A program made the translations under genes and the position numbers. The notes under the pieces are model-generated. The model had not been told where the DNA came from and did not search any database. It was given only the letters and a program-made list of their open reading frames with translations. Shown here piece after piece: positions 8,082-17,409 of a stretch of 64,000 nucleotides of DNA. The stretch is from Balnearium lithotrophicum (GTDB lineage: Bacteria > Aquificota > Aquificia > Desulfurobacteriales > Desulfurobacteriaceae): the NCBI RefSeq assembly GCF_900182585.1, contig NZ_FXTM01000002.1, positions 1 to 64,000 of the forward strand, read 5' to 3'. Position 1 is the stretch's first letter, and each line of letters starts with the position of its first letter.

Positions 8082-9365
8082 TTAAAGGCGAATTCCTAAA
8101 CTTTCGAGGAGGGCTCTTCCCTTGTGGAGAGTCTCCTCATACTCCATTGAAGGGTCTGAATCCCAAACAATTCCAGCTCCTACTTGAAGTGTTCCTAAAT
8201 TTTCTTTAAATAGGAGTGTCCTAATAACTATATTAAAATCCATATCTCCATTGAATGCCATGTATCCTACAGAGCCAGTGTAGAGGGCTCTCCTTGTCGG
8301 CTCCAATTCAGAAATAATCTCCATAGTCCTCACCTTCGGAGCTCCCGTTATAGTTCCCCCTGGAAAGAGGGCTCTCAAAACATCAACAGGCGAAACTTTC
8401 CTCTTTAAAATTCCTCTAACGTTTGAGACTATGTGGATAACGTGGGAGTACCTCTCTGGAACCATAAGTTCGTTAACCTCAACACTTCCGTACTCACAAA
8501 TCCTTCCAAGGTCGTTCCTTTCAAGGTCAACAAGCATTATGTGCTCTGCCCTTTCCTTTTCCGACAGAAAGAGCTCCTTCTCAAGTTCAACGTCTTCCTG
8601 TTTACTTTTTCCCCTTCTCCTCGTTCCAGCTATTGGTCTTGTTTCAACGATTCCGTTCTTTACCCTGACAAGCCTTTCAGGAGAACAGGAGACAGCTGTA
8701 AAGTTACCCAACTCAAAGTAGAAGGAAAATGGCGATGGGTTAATTTCCCTCAATCTCCTGTAGAGCTCCAGGTGGCTTCCCTCAAAGAGAACGTCCAACC
8801 TTTGTGAGAAGTTTACCTGGAAAGAGTCCCCAGATGCTATGTAATCCTTAATTCTATTAACTGCCCAAACAAAGTAGTCCTTTTCCATGTTTGTCCTGTA
8901 GAAAGTGGATTGAAAACTGAGGGAAGGAAGGGAAAAACTTTCAGGAATCTCAATAAACTCTCCAAAACTTACTTGGTAGCACTCACTTTTGAGGTTATCG
9001 AAGATTAACGTTTGGTACGGAAGTATAAAATGGATGTCTGGCATTGAGAGATCGTTTATTGGGGGTGTAGGAATGTTCTCTATAAATCTATTAACATCGT
9101 AGGAAATGTAACCGTAAATTCCAAAGGGAAGTTCAGGAACAATAAATTTGCATTTGGAGGAGTAAAACTTGTAAAGCTTTGAAAGAGCAGTTTTATCATC
9201 CTTTAAAACAATTTCATCCTCAACGCCTACACAGATTATTGAGTATCTACCGGTCTTAGTGTTTGGATTTGCTGAGTCTAAAAAGAGTTTTACGGGATAG
9301 CCAGAGGTTTTAAGGTAAAGAAAAGTCTCAAAGGAATTAGTAAAATTCAACCTCCTAACTCTCAA
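8082..9365 (-). CDS. Chorismate-utilising enzyme: anthranilate synthase component I or PabB
   Basis: A 427-residue member of the TrpE/PabB family. The chorismate-binding core is complete: ETRPIAGTRRRGKS, HIMLVDLERNDLGR, FPGGTITGAPKVRTMEII and GAGIVWDSDPSMEYEE. In the PIxGT motif position 3 is Ala, as in TrpE, while classical PabB has a catalytic Lys there. Against this, the short length and YMAFNGDMDFNIVIRT look PabB-like. Tryptophan leader-type residues at the N-terminus (LLExS) are not evident. No glutaminase partner (trpG/pabA) is adjacent, though trpA lies at 31.8 kb. I favour chorismate-to-anthranilate chemistry but cannot settle it. Confidence 0.75.
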   Translation of the reverse strand: MRVRRLNFTNSFETFLYLKTSGYPVKLFLDSANPNTKTGRYSIICVGVEDEIVLKDDKTALSKLYKFYSSKCKFIVPELPFGIYGYISYDVNRFIENIPTPPINDLSMPDIHFILPYQTLIFDNLKSECYQVSFGEFIEIPESFSLPSLSFQSTFYRTNMEKDYFVWAVNRIKDYIASGDSFQVNFSQRLDVLFEGSHLELYRRLREINPSPFSFYFELGNFTAVSCSPERLVRVKNGIVETRPIAGTRRRGKSKQEDVELEKELFLSEKERAEHIMLVDLERNDLGRICEYGSVEVNELMVPERYSHVIHIVSNVRGILKRKVSPVDVLRALFPGGTITGAPKVRTMEIISELEPTRRALYTGSVGYMAFNGDMDFNIVIRTLLFKENLGTLQVGAGIVWDSDPSMEYEETLHKGRALLESLGIRL

Positions 9366-9415
9366 CGGTCACCTCCGATTAACAGCAAAGGAATATAGGA
9401 GGTTTGCAGGCCTTG

Positions 9416-9424
9416 TGCTATTAT
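9416..9424 (+). promoter_or_regulatory. Possible extended -10 promoter for ilvBNC
   Basis: TGCTATTAT (TG-n plus TATTAT) lies 28 bases before the ilvB ATG and leaves a short leader containing AGGAGG. No good -35 is seen, and the leader is too short for a T-box or a peptide attenuator. Confidence 0.35.
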
Positions 9425-9452
9425 TTCCACTTACAAGCAGCAGGAGGAAAAG

Positions 9453-11192
9453 ATGAAACTTTCTGGAGCTGAAATTTTACTGAGAGCTCTTGAACTTGAA
9501 GGTGTTGATAGGATATTTGGCTATCCAGGTGGTGCCGTTTTAGACATATACGATAGGCTTCCCTTTTCTCCCTTAAAACACTACCTGACAAGGCACGAAC
9601 AGGGAGCTGCCCATGCTGCCGATGGTTATGCAAGGGTTACAGGAAAAGTGGGAGTCTGCTTTGCAACCTCAGGTCCCGGTGCGACTAACTTGGTAACAGG
9701 TCTTGCAACGGCTCAGATAGACTCTGTTCCTATTGTTGCATTTACCGGAAACGTTCCAACCTTCATGATTGGAAATGACGCATTTCAAGAAGTTGACACG
9801 GTAGGAATAACGAGACCCATTACTAAACACAACTTTTTAGTCAAGGATGTCAAGGAACTGGCAGATACAGTTAAAAAGGCCTTTTACATTGCCAAAACGG
9901 GAAGGCCGGGAGTTGTTTTGGTTGACCTTCCTAAGGACGTTACAAGGGAACTAACAGACTTCTTTGAGGAGGAGTACAAGTTCCCCGTCCAGATAAGGAG
10001 TTACAAGCCAGTTTTAAAGGGGCATCCGGGACAGATTAAGAGGGCTGCAAAGGCCATTGCCTCCTCTGAAAAGCCCGTTCTATACATAGGTGGGGGCGTT
10101 GTTTCATCCGGAGCTTCAGATTTAGTGGTAAAACTCTCCGAGGTTGCAAATGTACCGATGACTGCAACGCTAATGGGACTGAGTGCTGTTCCCGGCAACC
10201 ATCCTTTCTTCCTTGGAATGTTGGGAATGCACGGAACCTATGCAGCAAACATGGCAATTCAAGAGAGCGATTTAATAGTAGCAATCGGAGCAAGGTTTGA
10301 CGATAGGGTTACAGGAAAGCTCTCCGAATTTGCACCAAATGCGAAAGTTATCCATATAGATATTGACAGTGCAGAAATAGGAAAGAATAAGCCCGTTGAT
10401 ATTCCAATAGTCGGAGATGCGAAATTGGTTCTTGAGGAGCTCCTCCCCGAAGTTGAAAAACAGGTAGCAAAGAACAGGGAGTTCTATGCTTTAAGGGAGA
10501 AGTGGCTCCTAAAGGTTAGAAGCTGGGCTGAAAGGTATCCACTCTGGTACGAACCGAGTGAGAGGGTTATAAAGCCTCAGTTCGTTATTCAGAAAATCTG
10601 GGAAGTTACTAAGGGAGAAGCTATAGTTACAACCGATGTTGGCCAGCACCAGATGTGGGTTGCCCAATACTACAAACTCAAGTTTCCAAGGCAGCTTGTA
10701 ACGTCCGGTGGCTTAGGAACTATGGGATTTGGAGTTCCTGCTGCGATTGGAGCAAAGGTAGGAAGGCCTGATAAAACGGTCTTCTGTATTTCCGGTGACG
10801 GTTCTTTCCAGATGAACATGCAGGAAATAGTTACAGCAGTTCAGTACAATATCCCAATAAAGGTTGGAATAATCAACAACGGATTCTTGGGAATGGTTCG
10901 TCAGTGGCAGGGAATTTTCTACCAGAAAAACTATTCCCAGGTTCACTTGGACGTTCAGCCAGATTTTGTTAAGTTGGTTGAATCAATGGGAGGAGTAGGA
11001 TTTAGGGCAACAAAACCTCAGGAAGTAGAACAGGTCCTGAAGGAAGCAATGACTATTAATGACCGTCCTGTGGTCATTGATTTTGTAGTTGACAGGGAGG
11101 AGGATGTCTATCCTATGGTTCCTCCCGGTGGAGCTCTCCACGAAATGCTACTTCCAACCTACGGGAAGAAGAGGGAGAGAAAAGCAGTTTAG
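9453..11192 (+). CDS. ilvB: Acetolactate synthase large (catalytic) subunit
   Basis: A thiamine-diphosphate enzyme that joins two pyruvates, or pyruvate and 2-oxobutyrate, in valine/leucine/isoleucine synthesis. It has 579 residues. The catalytic Glu lies in LTRHEQGAAHAADGYAR near the N-terminus, followed by FATSGPGATNLVTGLATAQ. The central FAD-binding domain contains GARFDDRVTG. The C-terminal ThDP/Mg motif is GDGSFQMNMQEI...NNGFLGMVRQWQ. A strong AGGAGG precedes the ATG. It is the first gene of ilvB-ilvN-ilvC; the regulatory subunit starts 10 bp after its stop. Confidence 0.96.
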   Translation: MKLSGAEILLRALELEGVDRIFGYPGGAVLDIYDRLPFSPLKHYLTRHEQGAAHAADGYARVTGKVGVCFATSGPGATNLVTGLATAQIDSVPIVAFTGNVPTFMIGNDAFQEVDTVGITRPITKHNFLVKDVKELADTVKKAFYIAKTGRPGVVLVDLPKDVTRELTDFFEEEYKFPVQIRSYKPVLKGHPGQIKRAAKAIASSEKPVLYIGGGVVSSGASDLVVKLSEVANVPMTATLMGLSAVPGNHPFFLGMLGMHGTYAANMAIQESDLIVAIGARFDDRVTGKLSEFAPNAKVIHIDIDSAEIGKNKPVDIPIVGDAKLVLEELLPEVEKQVAKNREFYALREKWLLKVRSWAERYPLWYEPSERVIKPQFVIQKIWEVTKGEAIVTTDVGQHQMWVAQYYKLKFPRQLVTSGGLGTMGFGVPAAIGAKVGRPDKTVFCISGDGSFQMNMQEIVTAVQYNIPIKVGIINNGFLGMVRQWQGIFYQKNYSQVHLDVQPDFVKLVESMGGVGFRATKPQEVEQVLKEAMTINDRPVVIDFVVDREEDVYPMVPPGGALHEMLLPTYGKKRERKAV

Positions 11193-11202
11193 GAGAAGAG
11201 TT

Positions 11203-11718
11203 ATGGATAAACAGTGCCACAGAAAACACGTAATAAGTGTTTTGGTCGAAAATCAACCGGGGGCTCTGGCCAGAATTATAGAGCTCTTTAGCTCCCGAGG
11301 ATACAACATAGAGAGCTTAAACGTTGGACATACCGAAGACCCTTCAATTTCAAGGATTACGATGGTAGCAAAGGGTGATGAGCATACGATAGAGCAGATA
11401 GTTAAACAGCTCAGGAGAATAATTGACGTTTTCAAGGTGAGGGATTTAACAGACAGAAAAAAGGTCGATAGGGAACTTCTCATAGTAAGGGTAAACGTTG
11501 ATAGTTCAGCTAAGAAGGAAGAAGCTCACAGGCTCGTAAAGATATTTGGAGCTCAAATAATTGATGTTTCTCAGGATACATACACAATTGAGTTAACAGG
11601 AGATGAGGAGCAGATAGACGCTTTTCTTGAACTAATCAAACCGTTAGGAATAAGGGAAATGGCAAGGACGGGCAGGGTTGCAATGGTGAGAGCTCTACAG
11701 GGAGAAACGTTCGAATAA
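11203..11718 (+). CDS. ilvN: Acetolactate synthase small (regulatory) subunit
   Basis: A 171-residue regulatory subunit that activates IlvB and confers feedback control by valine. The N-terminal ACT domain is clear: HVISVLVENQPGALARIIEL, then FSSRGYNIESLNVG. The C-terminal half matches the ALS small-subunit domain (RELLIVRVNVDSSAKKEEAHRL, IREMARTGRVAMVRA). I chose the ATG at 11203 because AGGAG lies 8 bases upstream and the ACT domain begins just after; an upstream in-frame ATG at 11089 would overlap ilvB by 100 bases. Confidence 0.95.
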   Translation: MDKQCHRKHVISVLVENQPGALARIIELFSSRGYNIESLNVGHTEDPSISRITMVAKGDEHTIEQIVKQLRRIIDVFKVRDLTDRKKVDRELLIVRVNVDSSAKKEEAHRLVKIFGAQIIDVSQDTYTIELTGDEEQIDAFLELIKPLGIREMARTGRVAMVRALQGETFE

Positions 11719-11737
11719 AACAACAGATTGGAGGTAA

Positions 11738-12751
<1,014 letters not shown>

Positions 12752-12756
12752 TTAAG

Positions 12757-12775
12757 GGAGGGGATTATCCCCTCC
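12757..12775. terminator. Hairpin between convergent ilvC and the TPR gene
   Basis: GGAGGGGAT and ATCCCCTCC are separated by one base (effective stem 7 bp, loop 5). The hairpin overlaps the last codons of the minus-strand gene. No strong U run follows on either strand, so it may be a weak bidirectional terminator. Confidence 0.6.
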
Positions 12776-13289
12776 TAAATTCCCTACTAAGAAGTTCCTC
12801 TGCTCTCTTTTTGAAGGAATCTGAAAGAACATCAAATCCACTCTTTCTGAAAATTTCAGATATCCTTTCATAAAGTGCTGCAGCTTCTATAAATCTTCCC
12901 TCCTTTAGATAGCAATCAGCAAGACTCTTTATTAAGAAGGTATCCTCTTTAAGGAATGAAATCACAGGTACCAAAATTTCCTCCAATTCCTCGCAGTTCT
13001 CCTCGGTAAGTAATCTTCCTACTAAAATGAGCAAATCCTCACTTTTTTTTAAATCTTTCTTGAGTCTACTTAGTAGTAGAAACCAAATTGTTAAAAGCAT
13101 CAAAAAGAGAAGAATAAATAAATTCCTTTTGATAGTTACTTCCTTTTCTTTCTCCTCTGTGTAGATTGAAGATTCGCTCAAAATTCTATTAATATTTGAT
13201 GATTTGAACTCAGCTGGAAAAGAAATAGTAGAAAGAGTTGTAACAATGGTAGTTATTAATAAAAAGGGAAGTAAAAACTTTCTAATCAT
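12765..13289 (-). CDS. Membrane-anchored TPR-like protein, unknown role
   Basis: A 174-residue protein with an N-terminal signal-like hydrophobic segment ([19 protein letters not shown]), a short external stretch, a second membrane helix ([18 protein letters not shown], about 56-73) and a cytoplasmic C-terminal half. That half reads like one or two TPR units ([21 protein letters not shown]). The topology suggests both ends inside or an N-terminal cleaved signal; the sequence does not decide. It overlaps cysE by 8 bp and so is co-translated with it. I do not recognise the family. Confidence 0.6.
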   Translation of the reverse strand: MIRKFLLPFLLITTIVTTLSTISFPAEFKSSNINRILSESSIYTEEKEKEVTIKRNLFILLFLMLLTIWFLLLSRLKKDLKKSEDLLILVGRLLTEENCEELEEILVPVISFLKEDTFLIKSLADCYLKEGRFIEAAALYERISEIFRKSGFDVLSDSFKKRAEELLSREFRRG

Positions 13290-13938
13290 TATCCTCTACC
13301 CTCTTTTTTAGCGATTTAACTTCAAGTTCCAAATCGTGAATTATCGTTAACATCTGTTTTAACGTTTCCATGACAGGGTCGGGAAGCTGACCGTGCTCTA
13401 AATCAACCCTCGTAGGCTTTATTCCATCCCTTTTTACAACCTTTCCAGGAATTCCAACAACTGTAGAATTTGGAGGAACATCCCTAATTACAACTGAGTT
13501 TGCTCCAATTTTACAGTTGTCCCCAATTTTAACAGGACCTAAAATTTTGGCTCCTGCTCCAATAACAACGTTGTTTCCTATGGTAGGATGTCTCTTCCCC
13601 TTTTTTGTGCTCGTTCCCCCCAACGTTACTTGGTGGTATATGGTAACGTCATTGCCTATCTCCGCTGTCTCCCCTATCACAACCCCCATTCCGTGGTCTA
13701 TAAAAAACCTCCTTCCTATTTTTGCTCCAGGGTGAATCTCTATGCCGGTAAGCCAGCGAGAGATATGGGATACCAACCGAGCGAGAGTCTTTAATCCATG
13801 GCTCCAGAGCCAGTGGGCAATTCTGTGAAACCAGATTGCATGAAGTCCCGGATAGCAGAGTAAAACCTCCAAGATACTTCTCGCAGCAGGGTCCCTCTCA
13901 AAAACAGTTTGGATATCTTCCCTAAACCGTTTCAGCAT
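13282..13938 (-). CDS. cysE: Serine O-acetyltransferase
   Basis: Makes O-acetylserine, the acceptor for cysteine synthase (encoded at 34.9 kb). It has 218 residues, shorter at the N-terminus than E. coli CysE (273). The left-handed beta-helix is clear, with hexapeptide repeats [22 protein letters not shown], then [18 protein letters not shown], and [18 protein letters not shown]. The active-site His residues in IDHG and YHQVTLGG are present. The C-terminal tail is coiled-coil-like. It is divergent from an ArsR regulator across 51 bp with a palindrome between them. Confidence 0.95.
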   Translation of the reverse strand: MLKRFREDIQTVFERDPAARSILEVLLCYPGLHAIWFHRIAHWLWSHGLKTLARLVSHISRWLTGIEIHPGAKIGRRFFIDHGMGVVIGETAEIGNDVTIYHQVTLGGTSTKKGKRHPTIGNNVVIGAGAKILGPVKIGDNCKIGANSVVIRDVPPNSTVVGIPGKVVKRDGIKPTRVDLEHGQLPDPVMETLKQMLTIIHDLELEVKSLKKRVEDND

Positions 13939-13955
13939 GGACTTCTCCTCTTTTG

Positions 13956-13971
13956 GTAAAATCTCTTTTAC
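13956..13971. promoter_or_regulatory. Palindrome between cysE and the ArsR gene
   Basis: GTAAAA-TCTC-TTTTAC is a perfect 6-bp inverted repeat midway in the 51-bp divergent gap. Looser symmetry (TTG outside left, CAA outside right) extends it. Its place suggests an operator for the adjacent ArsR-type repressor acting on itself or cysE. Confidence 0.4.
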
Positions 13972-13989
13972 AAGGGTAGGAGGTTCTTT

Positions 13990-14289
13990 ATGGACAATTC
14001 CTGTGAAAAAAAGTATAAGAAATTTGAAGAAATGGCAAAACTTTTTGAAGTTCTCTCAAATCCAATAAGAATAGGAATAGTTGCTTCTCTTGCTGAAGGT
14101 CCTAAAAAACCGAAGGAAATTAGAAAGGAGTTGGGAGTTCCACAACCACTCCTATCTCAGCATGCTACAATTTTGCGTGAGTTTGGGATAATTGAAAAGG
14201 TTGACAGATTTAACGTAAAGTCTCCCTGTCGAATTAAGGATGAAAGAATCCTTGGAATTTTAAAAGCAGCAGGATTAAAATTGAAATAA
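13990..14289 (+). CDS. ArsR-family winged-helix regulator
   Basis: A 99-residue DNA-binding protein. The helix-turn-helix is [29 protein letters not shown], with the typical ArsR LSQH recognition helix, preceded by the dimer helix [20 protein letters not shown]. The classical ELCVCDL metal site is absent. Two cysteines (Cys5 and one in KSPCRIKDE) could still sense metal or redox state. AGGAGG precedes the ATG. It is divergent from cysE, and its stop directly abuts the mraY stop (no spacer), so the genes converge. Confidence 0.85.
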   Translation: MDNSCEKKYKKFEEMAKLFEVLSNPIRIGIVASLAEGPKKPKEIRKELGVPQPLLSQHATILREFGIIEKVDRFNVKSPCRIKDERILGILKAAGLKLK

Positions 14290-15366
14290 CTATCTAATTT
14301 TAAGCATACTTAAGGATATCAAGGCCAAAATAACGGATATTATCCAAAACCTAACAGTAATCTTAGGTTCCTCCCATCCCAACTTCTCAAAGTGATGGTG
14401 CAGAGGAGCCATTCTAAAGATTCTTCTCCCCTCTCCGTACTTTTTTTTCGTGTACTTGTAGTAGTAGCGCTGAAGAATCACAGAAACTGTTTCCAAAACA
14501 AAAATTCCACCTGCAATTGCAAGAATAAATTCCTGCTTCGTCAGAACTGCAACTGTTCCTAAAAGAGCTCCAAGGGAGAGCGACCCAACATCTCCCATAA
14601 AGACCTCAGCCGGATAGGAGTTGAACCATAGAAATGAGAGAGAAGCCCCAATTAGAGCGGCACAGACTATTGTTAGTTCTCCAACTCCTGGGACGTAGGG
14701 AAGTTGCAGGTAAGTTGCAAGTTTAACGTTTCCAGCTACGTAGGAAAATACGGAAAATACCAGTGATGTCGTAATAACTGAGCCTATAGCAAGACCATCG
14801 AGTCCATCGGTTATATTTACTGCATTGGAGGTGCCGACAATTATGAATACTGCCCACGGAATGAAGAGTATCCCAAGGTCAAAGTGGAGGTTTTTAAACA
14901 CGGGAAAGTAGAGCTCCGTTGAAAATCCACTTTTGTAGAGGTATAGAGCAACGAAGGTGGCAAAGAAAAGCTGTGATAGGAACTTTGCCCTTTCAGAAAT
15001 ACCTTCAGGTCTTTTCAACTTCGCTTTTATGTAGTCATCAACAAAGCCAACAGCACCAAAGGTTACAACTACAAACAGAACTAACCAGACAAAGTGATTT
15101 AACAGGTTATTCCAGAGTAAAATAGAAAGGGATAAGGAAGTAATTATTAAGAGCCCTCCCATTGTTGGAACTTGCTTCTTCTTGTGACCTTCGGGCATAT
15201 ACTCCTTTATTGTCTGTTTAAACTGCAAGTCCTTCAGTTTTTTCTCAAAAATGGGATAGAGGAGAAAACCTATAAAGAGGGCTGTAACGGCAGAGTAAAT
15301 ACTTCTGAAGGTTATGTACTTAAATAGCGTTATGCCAAGGACTTTGTAAAGTATGAGATAGAGCAT
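14290..15366 (-). CDS. mraY: Phospho-N-acetylmuramoyl-pentapeptide-transferase
   Basis: An integral membrane enzyme that makes lipid I, the first membrane step of peptidoglycan synthesis. It has 358 residues with about ten membrane helices. Diagnostic motifs are PTMGGLLI, VDDYIKAKLKR (catalytic Asp pair), NITDGLDGLAIG, FMGDVGSLSLGALLG and the histidine loop MAPLHHHFEKLGWEE. It lies outside a dcw cluster here, immediately downstream (1 bp) of two peptide-permease genes on the same strand, so it is probably in their operon. Confidence 0.96.
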   Translation of the reverse strand: MLYLILYKVLGITLFKYITFRSIYSAVTALFIGFLLYPIFEKKLKDLQFKQTIKEYMPEGHKKKQVPTMGGLLIITSLSLSILLWNNLLNHFVWLVLFVVVTFGAVGFVDDYIKAKLKRPEGISERAKFLSQLFFATFVALYLYKSGFSTELYFPVFKNLHFDLGILFIPWAVFIIVGTSNAVNITDGLDGLAIGSVITTSLVFSVFSYVAGNVKLATYLQLPYVPGVGELTIVCAALIGASLSFLWFNSYPAEVFMGDVGSLSLGALLGTVAVLTKQEFILAIAGGIFVLETVSVILQRYYYKYTKKKYGEGRRIFRMAPLHHHFEKLGWEEPKITVRFWIISVILALISLSMLKIR

Positions 15367-15367
15367 T

Positions 15368-16426
15368 TTACCTCTCTAACTTAACATCGAAGAAATCCCT
15401 AAGCCCGTCTCCTAAAAGGTTGAATGAAATAACAACTAACGAAATAGCAATCCCTGGGGAGAGTATCCAGGGATAGTTAGAAAGAGCATAAATGTTTTCT
15501 GCCTCTGAAAGCATATTACCCCAAGAGGGAAAGGGTTCCTGAACTCCAAGCCCTATCAAGCTTAAAGAGGCCTCACCTAATATGTAACCAGGAATACTCA
15601 AGGTAGCGGCAATTATAACGTAGGAAAGTGTATTTGGTAAAACGTGTTTCAAAATTGTATAGAAATCACTACCTCCAAGAACCTTAGAGGCCTTAACAAA
15701 GTCGTTTTCCCTGATTGATAGAACCATTCCCCTGATAACCCTTGAAAGTCCTGCCCAACCTATAAGGGATAGAATTGCAACAATTACAAGAAAAACAAGA
15801 ACACTCGGCATATCTATTGGGAACATGGACCTTAAAGCAAGCATCAGATAGAAGGCCGGAAATGCCATTAGTATCTCGACCAATCTCATAGTGATAGAGT
15901 CTATCCTTCCACCAAAGTAACCGGAAATTCCTCCAATTAAAAGTCCTAATGAGAAGGATATAAAAACTCCAACAAGCCCTACAGTCAAAGAGATTCGCGT
16001 TCCGTAGAGTAGCCTTGAGAATATATCCCTTCCTAATCTATCGGTTCCTAAGAGGAAAATGTGTCCGCCCCTTTCAACTCCAAAGAGGTGAACATTTGTT
16101 TTGATAAATCCAAACAGATAGTGGGGATATCCCCTTACAAAGAGTCTCAATCTGTACTTTTCATTGAAGTTGACTGCGTACTTCTTCTCAACTGGGTCAA
16201 CAAGCTTGTGTCCATAAACAAAGGGAACGATGTGAAAGTTTCCTTTCTCATCAAAGAAGTGAATAGGAGTAGGAGGGTGGTAGGGGTAGTGGCGAAACTG
16301 TACATCGTAAGGGTAAGGGGATATGAAATCGGCAAAGATAGAAACAAAGTAGAGAAATAAAAGGAAAAGAAGGGAGTATGCAGCAAGTTTGTTTCTCCTG
16401 TAGAGTAATATTAAAAACTTAAACAC
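15368..16426 (-). CDS. Oligo/dipeptide ABC transporter permease, OppC/DppC type
   Basis: A 352-residue inner-membrane permease. It has an N-terminal OppC_N helix (KLAAYSLLFLLFLYFVSIFADFI), a long periplasmic loop, and a C-terminal domain of about five helices with the ATPase-contact (EAA) loop, ending in GEASLSLIGLGVQEPFPSWG, a hallmark of OppC/DppC/NikC. It overlaps oppB by 8 bp. No substrate-binding protein or ATPase genes are near, so the partners must lie elsewhere. Being next to mraY, murein-peptide uptake is a reasonable guess but unsupported. Confidence 0.85.
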   Translation of the reverse strand: MFKFLILLYRRNKLAAYSLLFLLFLYFVSIFADFISPYPYDVQFRHYPYHPPTPIHFFDEKGNFHIVPFVYGHKLVDPVEKKYAVNFNEKYRLRLFVRGYPHYLFGFIKTNVHLFGVERGGHIFLLGTDRLGRDIFSRLLYGTRISLTVGLVGVFISFSLGLLIGGISGYFGGRIDSITMRLVEILMAFPAFYLMLALRSMFPIDMPSVLVFLVIVAILSLIGWAGLSRVIRGMVLSIRENDFVKASKVLGGSDFYTILKHVLPNTLSYVIIAATLSIPGYILGEASLSLIGLGVQEPFPSWGNMLSEAENIYALSNYPWILSPGIAISLVVISFNLLGDGLRDFFDVKLER

Positions 16427-17408
16427 TCAGTTTTCCCTCCACTTCTCTCTCTCTAATTCTCGGGTCGTTCAGTGCAAGGAGGAGGTCTGAGATTAAATTA
16501 CCAAAAAGGAGCATAATTCCACCGATGTAGAGGGAGCCCATAACAACAAACAAGTCCTGAGACATAACTGCATCGAACATTAACCTTCCCATTCCAGGCC
16601 AAGCAGTAACAATCTCAATCAGGGCAGCCCCGGAGAGGAGATTTGCTATGTCAAATCCAATGAGGGTTAAGAATGGATTTAAGGCATTTCTAAATGCGTG
16701 CTTTAGAACAACTCTCCTGTAGGGAAGACCCTTAGCTATGGCCAGTTTCACATAATCCTTGTTTAACTCCTCAAGGACTGTACTTCTAACAAGTCTTAAG
16801 AGGCCCGCTATACTCCCAACAACCAAAACCGTTAACGGTACTGCCATGTGCCAGAGCCTGTCCAAGATTTTTCCAAAGAAAGATAGATTCTCGTAGTTCT
16901 GTGAAACGACCCCTCCTATAGGAAAGAGTCCAGTTTTTGCAGCAAAAAACATTAGAAGGAAGGCAAGGAAGAAGTTAGGAAATGATATGCCAAATAGTGA
17001 GAAGAAAACGATGAGTCTGTCAAGTAACCTATCCTTGTAGACTGCCGCAACGATTCCCAGAGGAACTGATAAAAGCCACGATACGAAAAAGGAAGTAACT
17101 GTGAGTTCAAGCGTGTTTAAGAGTCTTTCCTCTATGAGGTCTAAAACAGGTTTATGGTATGCAAAGGAGTAACCGAAATTAAAAAGAAGAGCATTTTTAA
17201 GCCAGTACAGGTACTGGAGAAGTATGTTCTGGTCTAAACCGTACATTTTTCTTAATTCTTCTATTGTCTCTTTAGAAATTGATGGATTGAGCTCTAACTG
17301 GGTTAAGTAATCCCCAGGAGCAAGTTTTATAACAACAAAGGAAATAAACGTCATCCCTATAAGAATAGGAATCATCTGAAGGAGGCGTTTTATCAGGTAC
17401 TTAAACAT
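16419..17408 (-). CDS. Oligo/dipeptide ABC transporter permease, OppB/DppB type
   Basis: A 329-residue permease with six helices. The N-terminus MFKYLIKRLLQMIPILIG then MTFISFVVIKLAPGD is the classic OppB/DppB start. The EAA-type loop is VLEELNKDYVKLAIAKGLPYRRVVLKHAFRNAL, and GGAALIEIV-like GAALIEIVTAWPGMGRL follows. It is paired with the OppC-type gene (8-bp overlap) and lies 1 bp after the flavin-pathway reductase. No cognate binding protein or ATPase is in the window. Confidence 0.86.
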   Translation of the reverse strand: MFKYLIKRLLQMIPILIGMTFISFVVIKLAPGDYLTQLELNPSISKETIEELRKMYGLDQNILLQYLYWLKNALLFNFGYSFAYHKPVLDLIEERLLNTLELTVTSFFVSWLLSVPLGIVAAVYKDRLLDRLIVFFSLFGISFPNFFLAFLLMFFAAKTGLFPIGGVVSQNYENLSFFGKILDRLWHMAVPLTVLVVGSIAGLLRLVRSTVLEELNKDYVKLAIAKGLPYRRVVLKHAFRNALNPFLTLIGFDIANLLSGAALIEIVTAWPGMGRLMFDAVMSQDLFVVMGSLYIGGIMLLFGNLISDLLLALNDPRIREREVEGKLSV

Positions 17409-17409
17409 T

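Noticed and set aside
9366-9452. T-box or leader-peptide attenuator before ilvB
   Set aside because: The gap is only 87 bp with no hairpin-U run or codon-rich leader.
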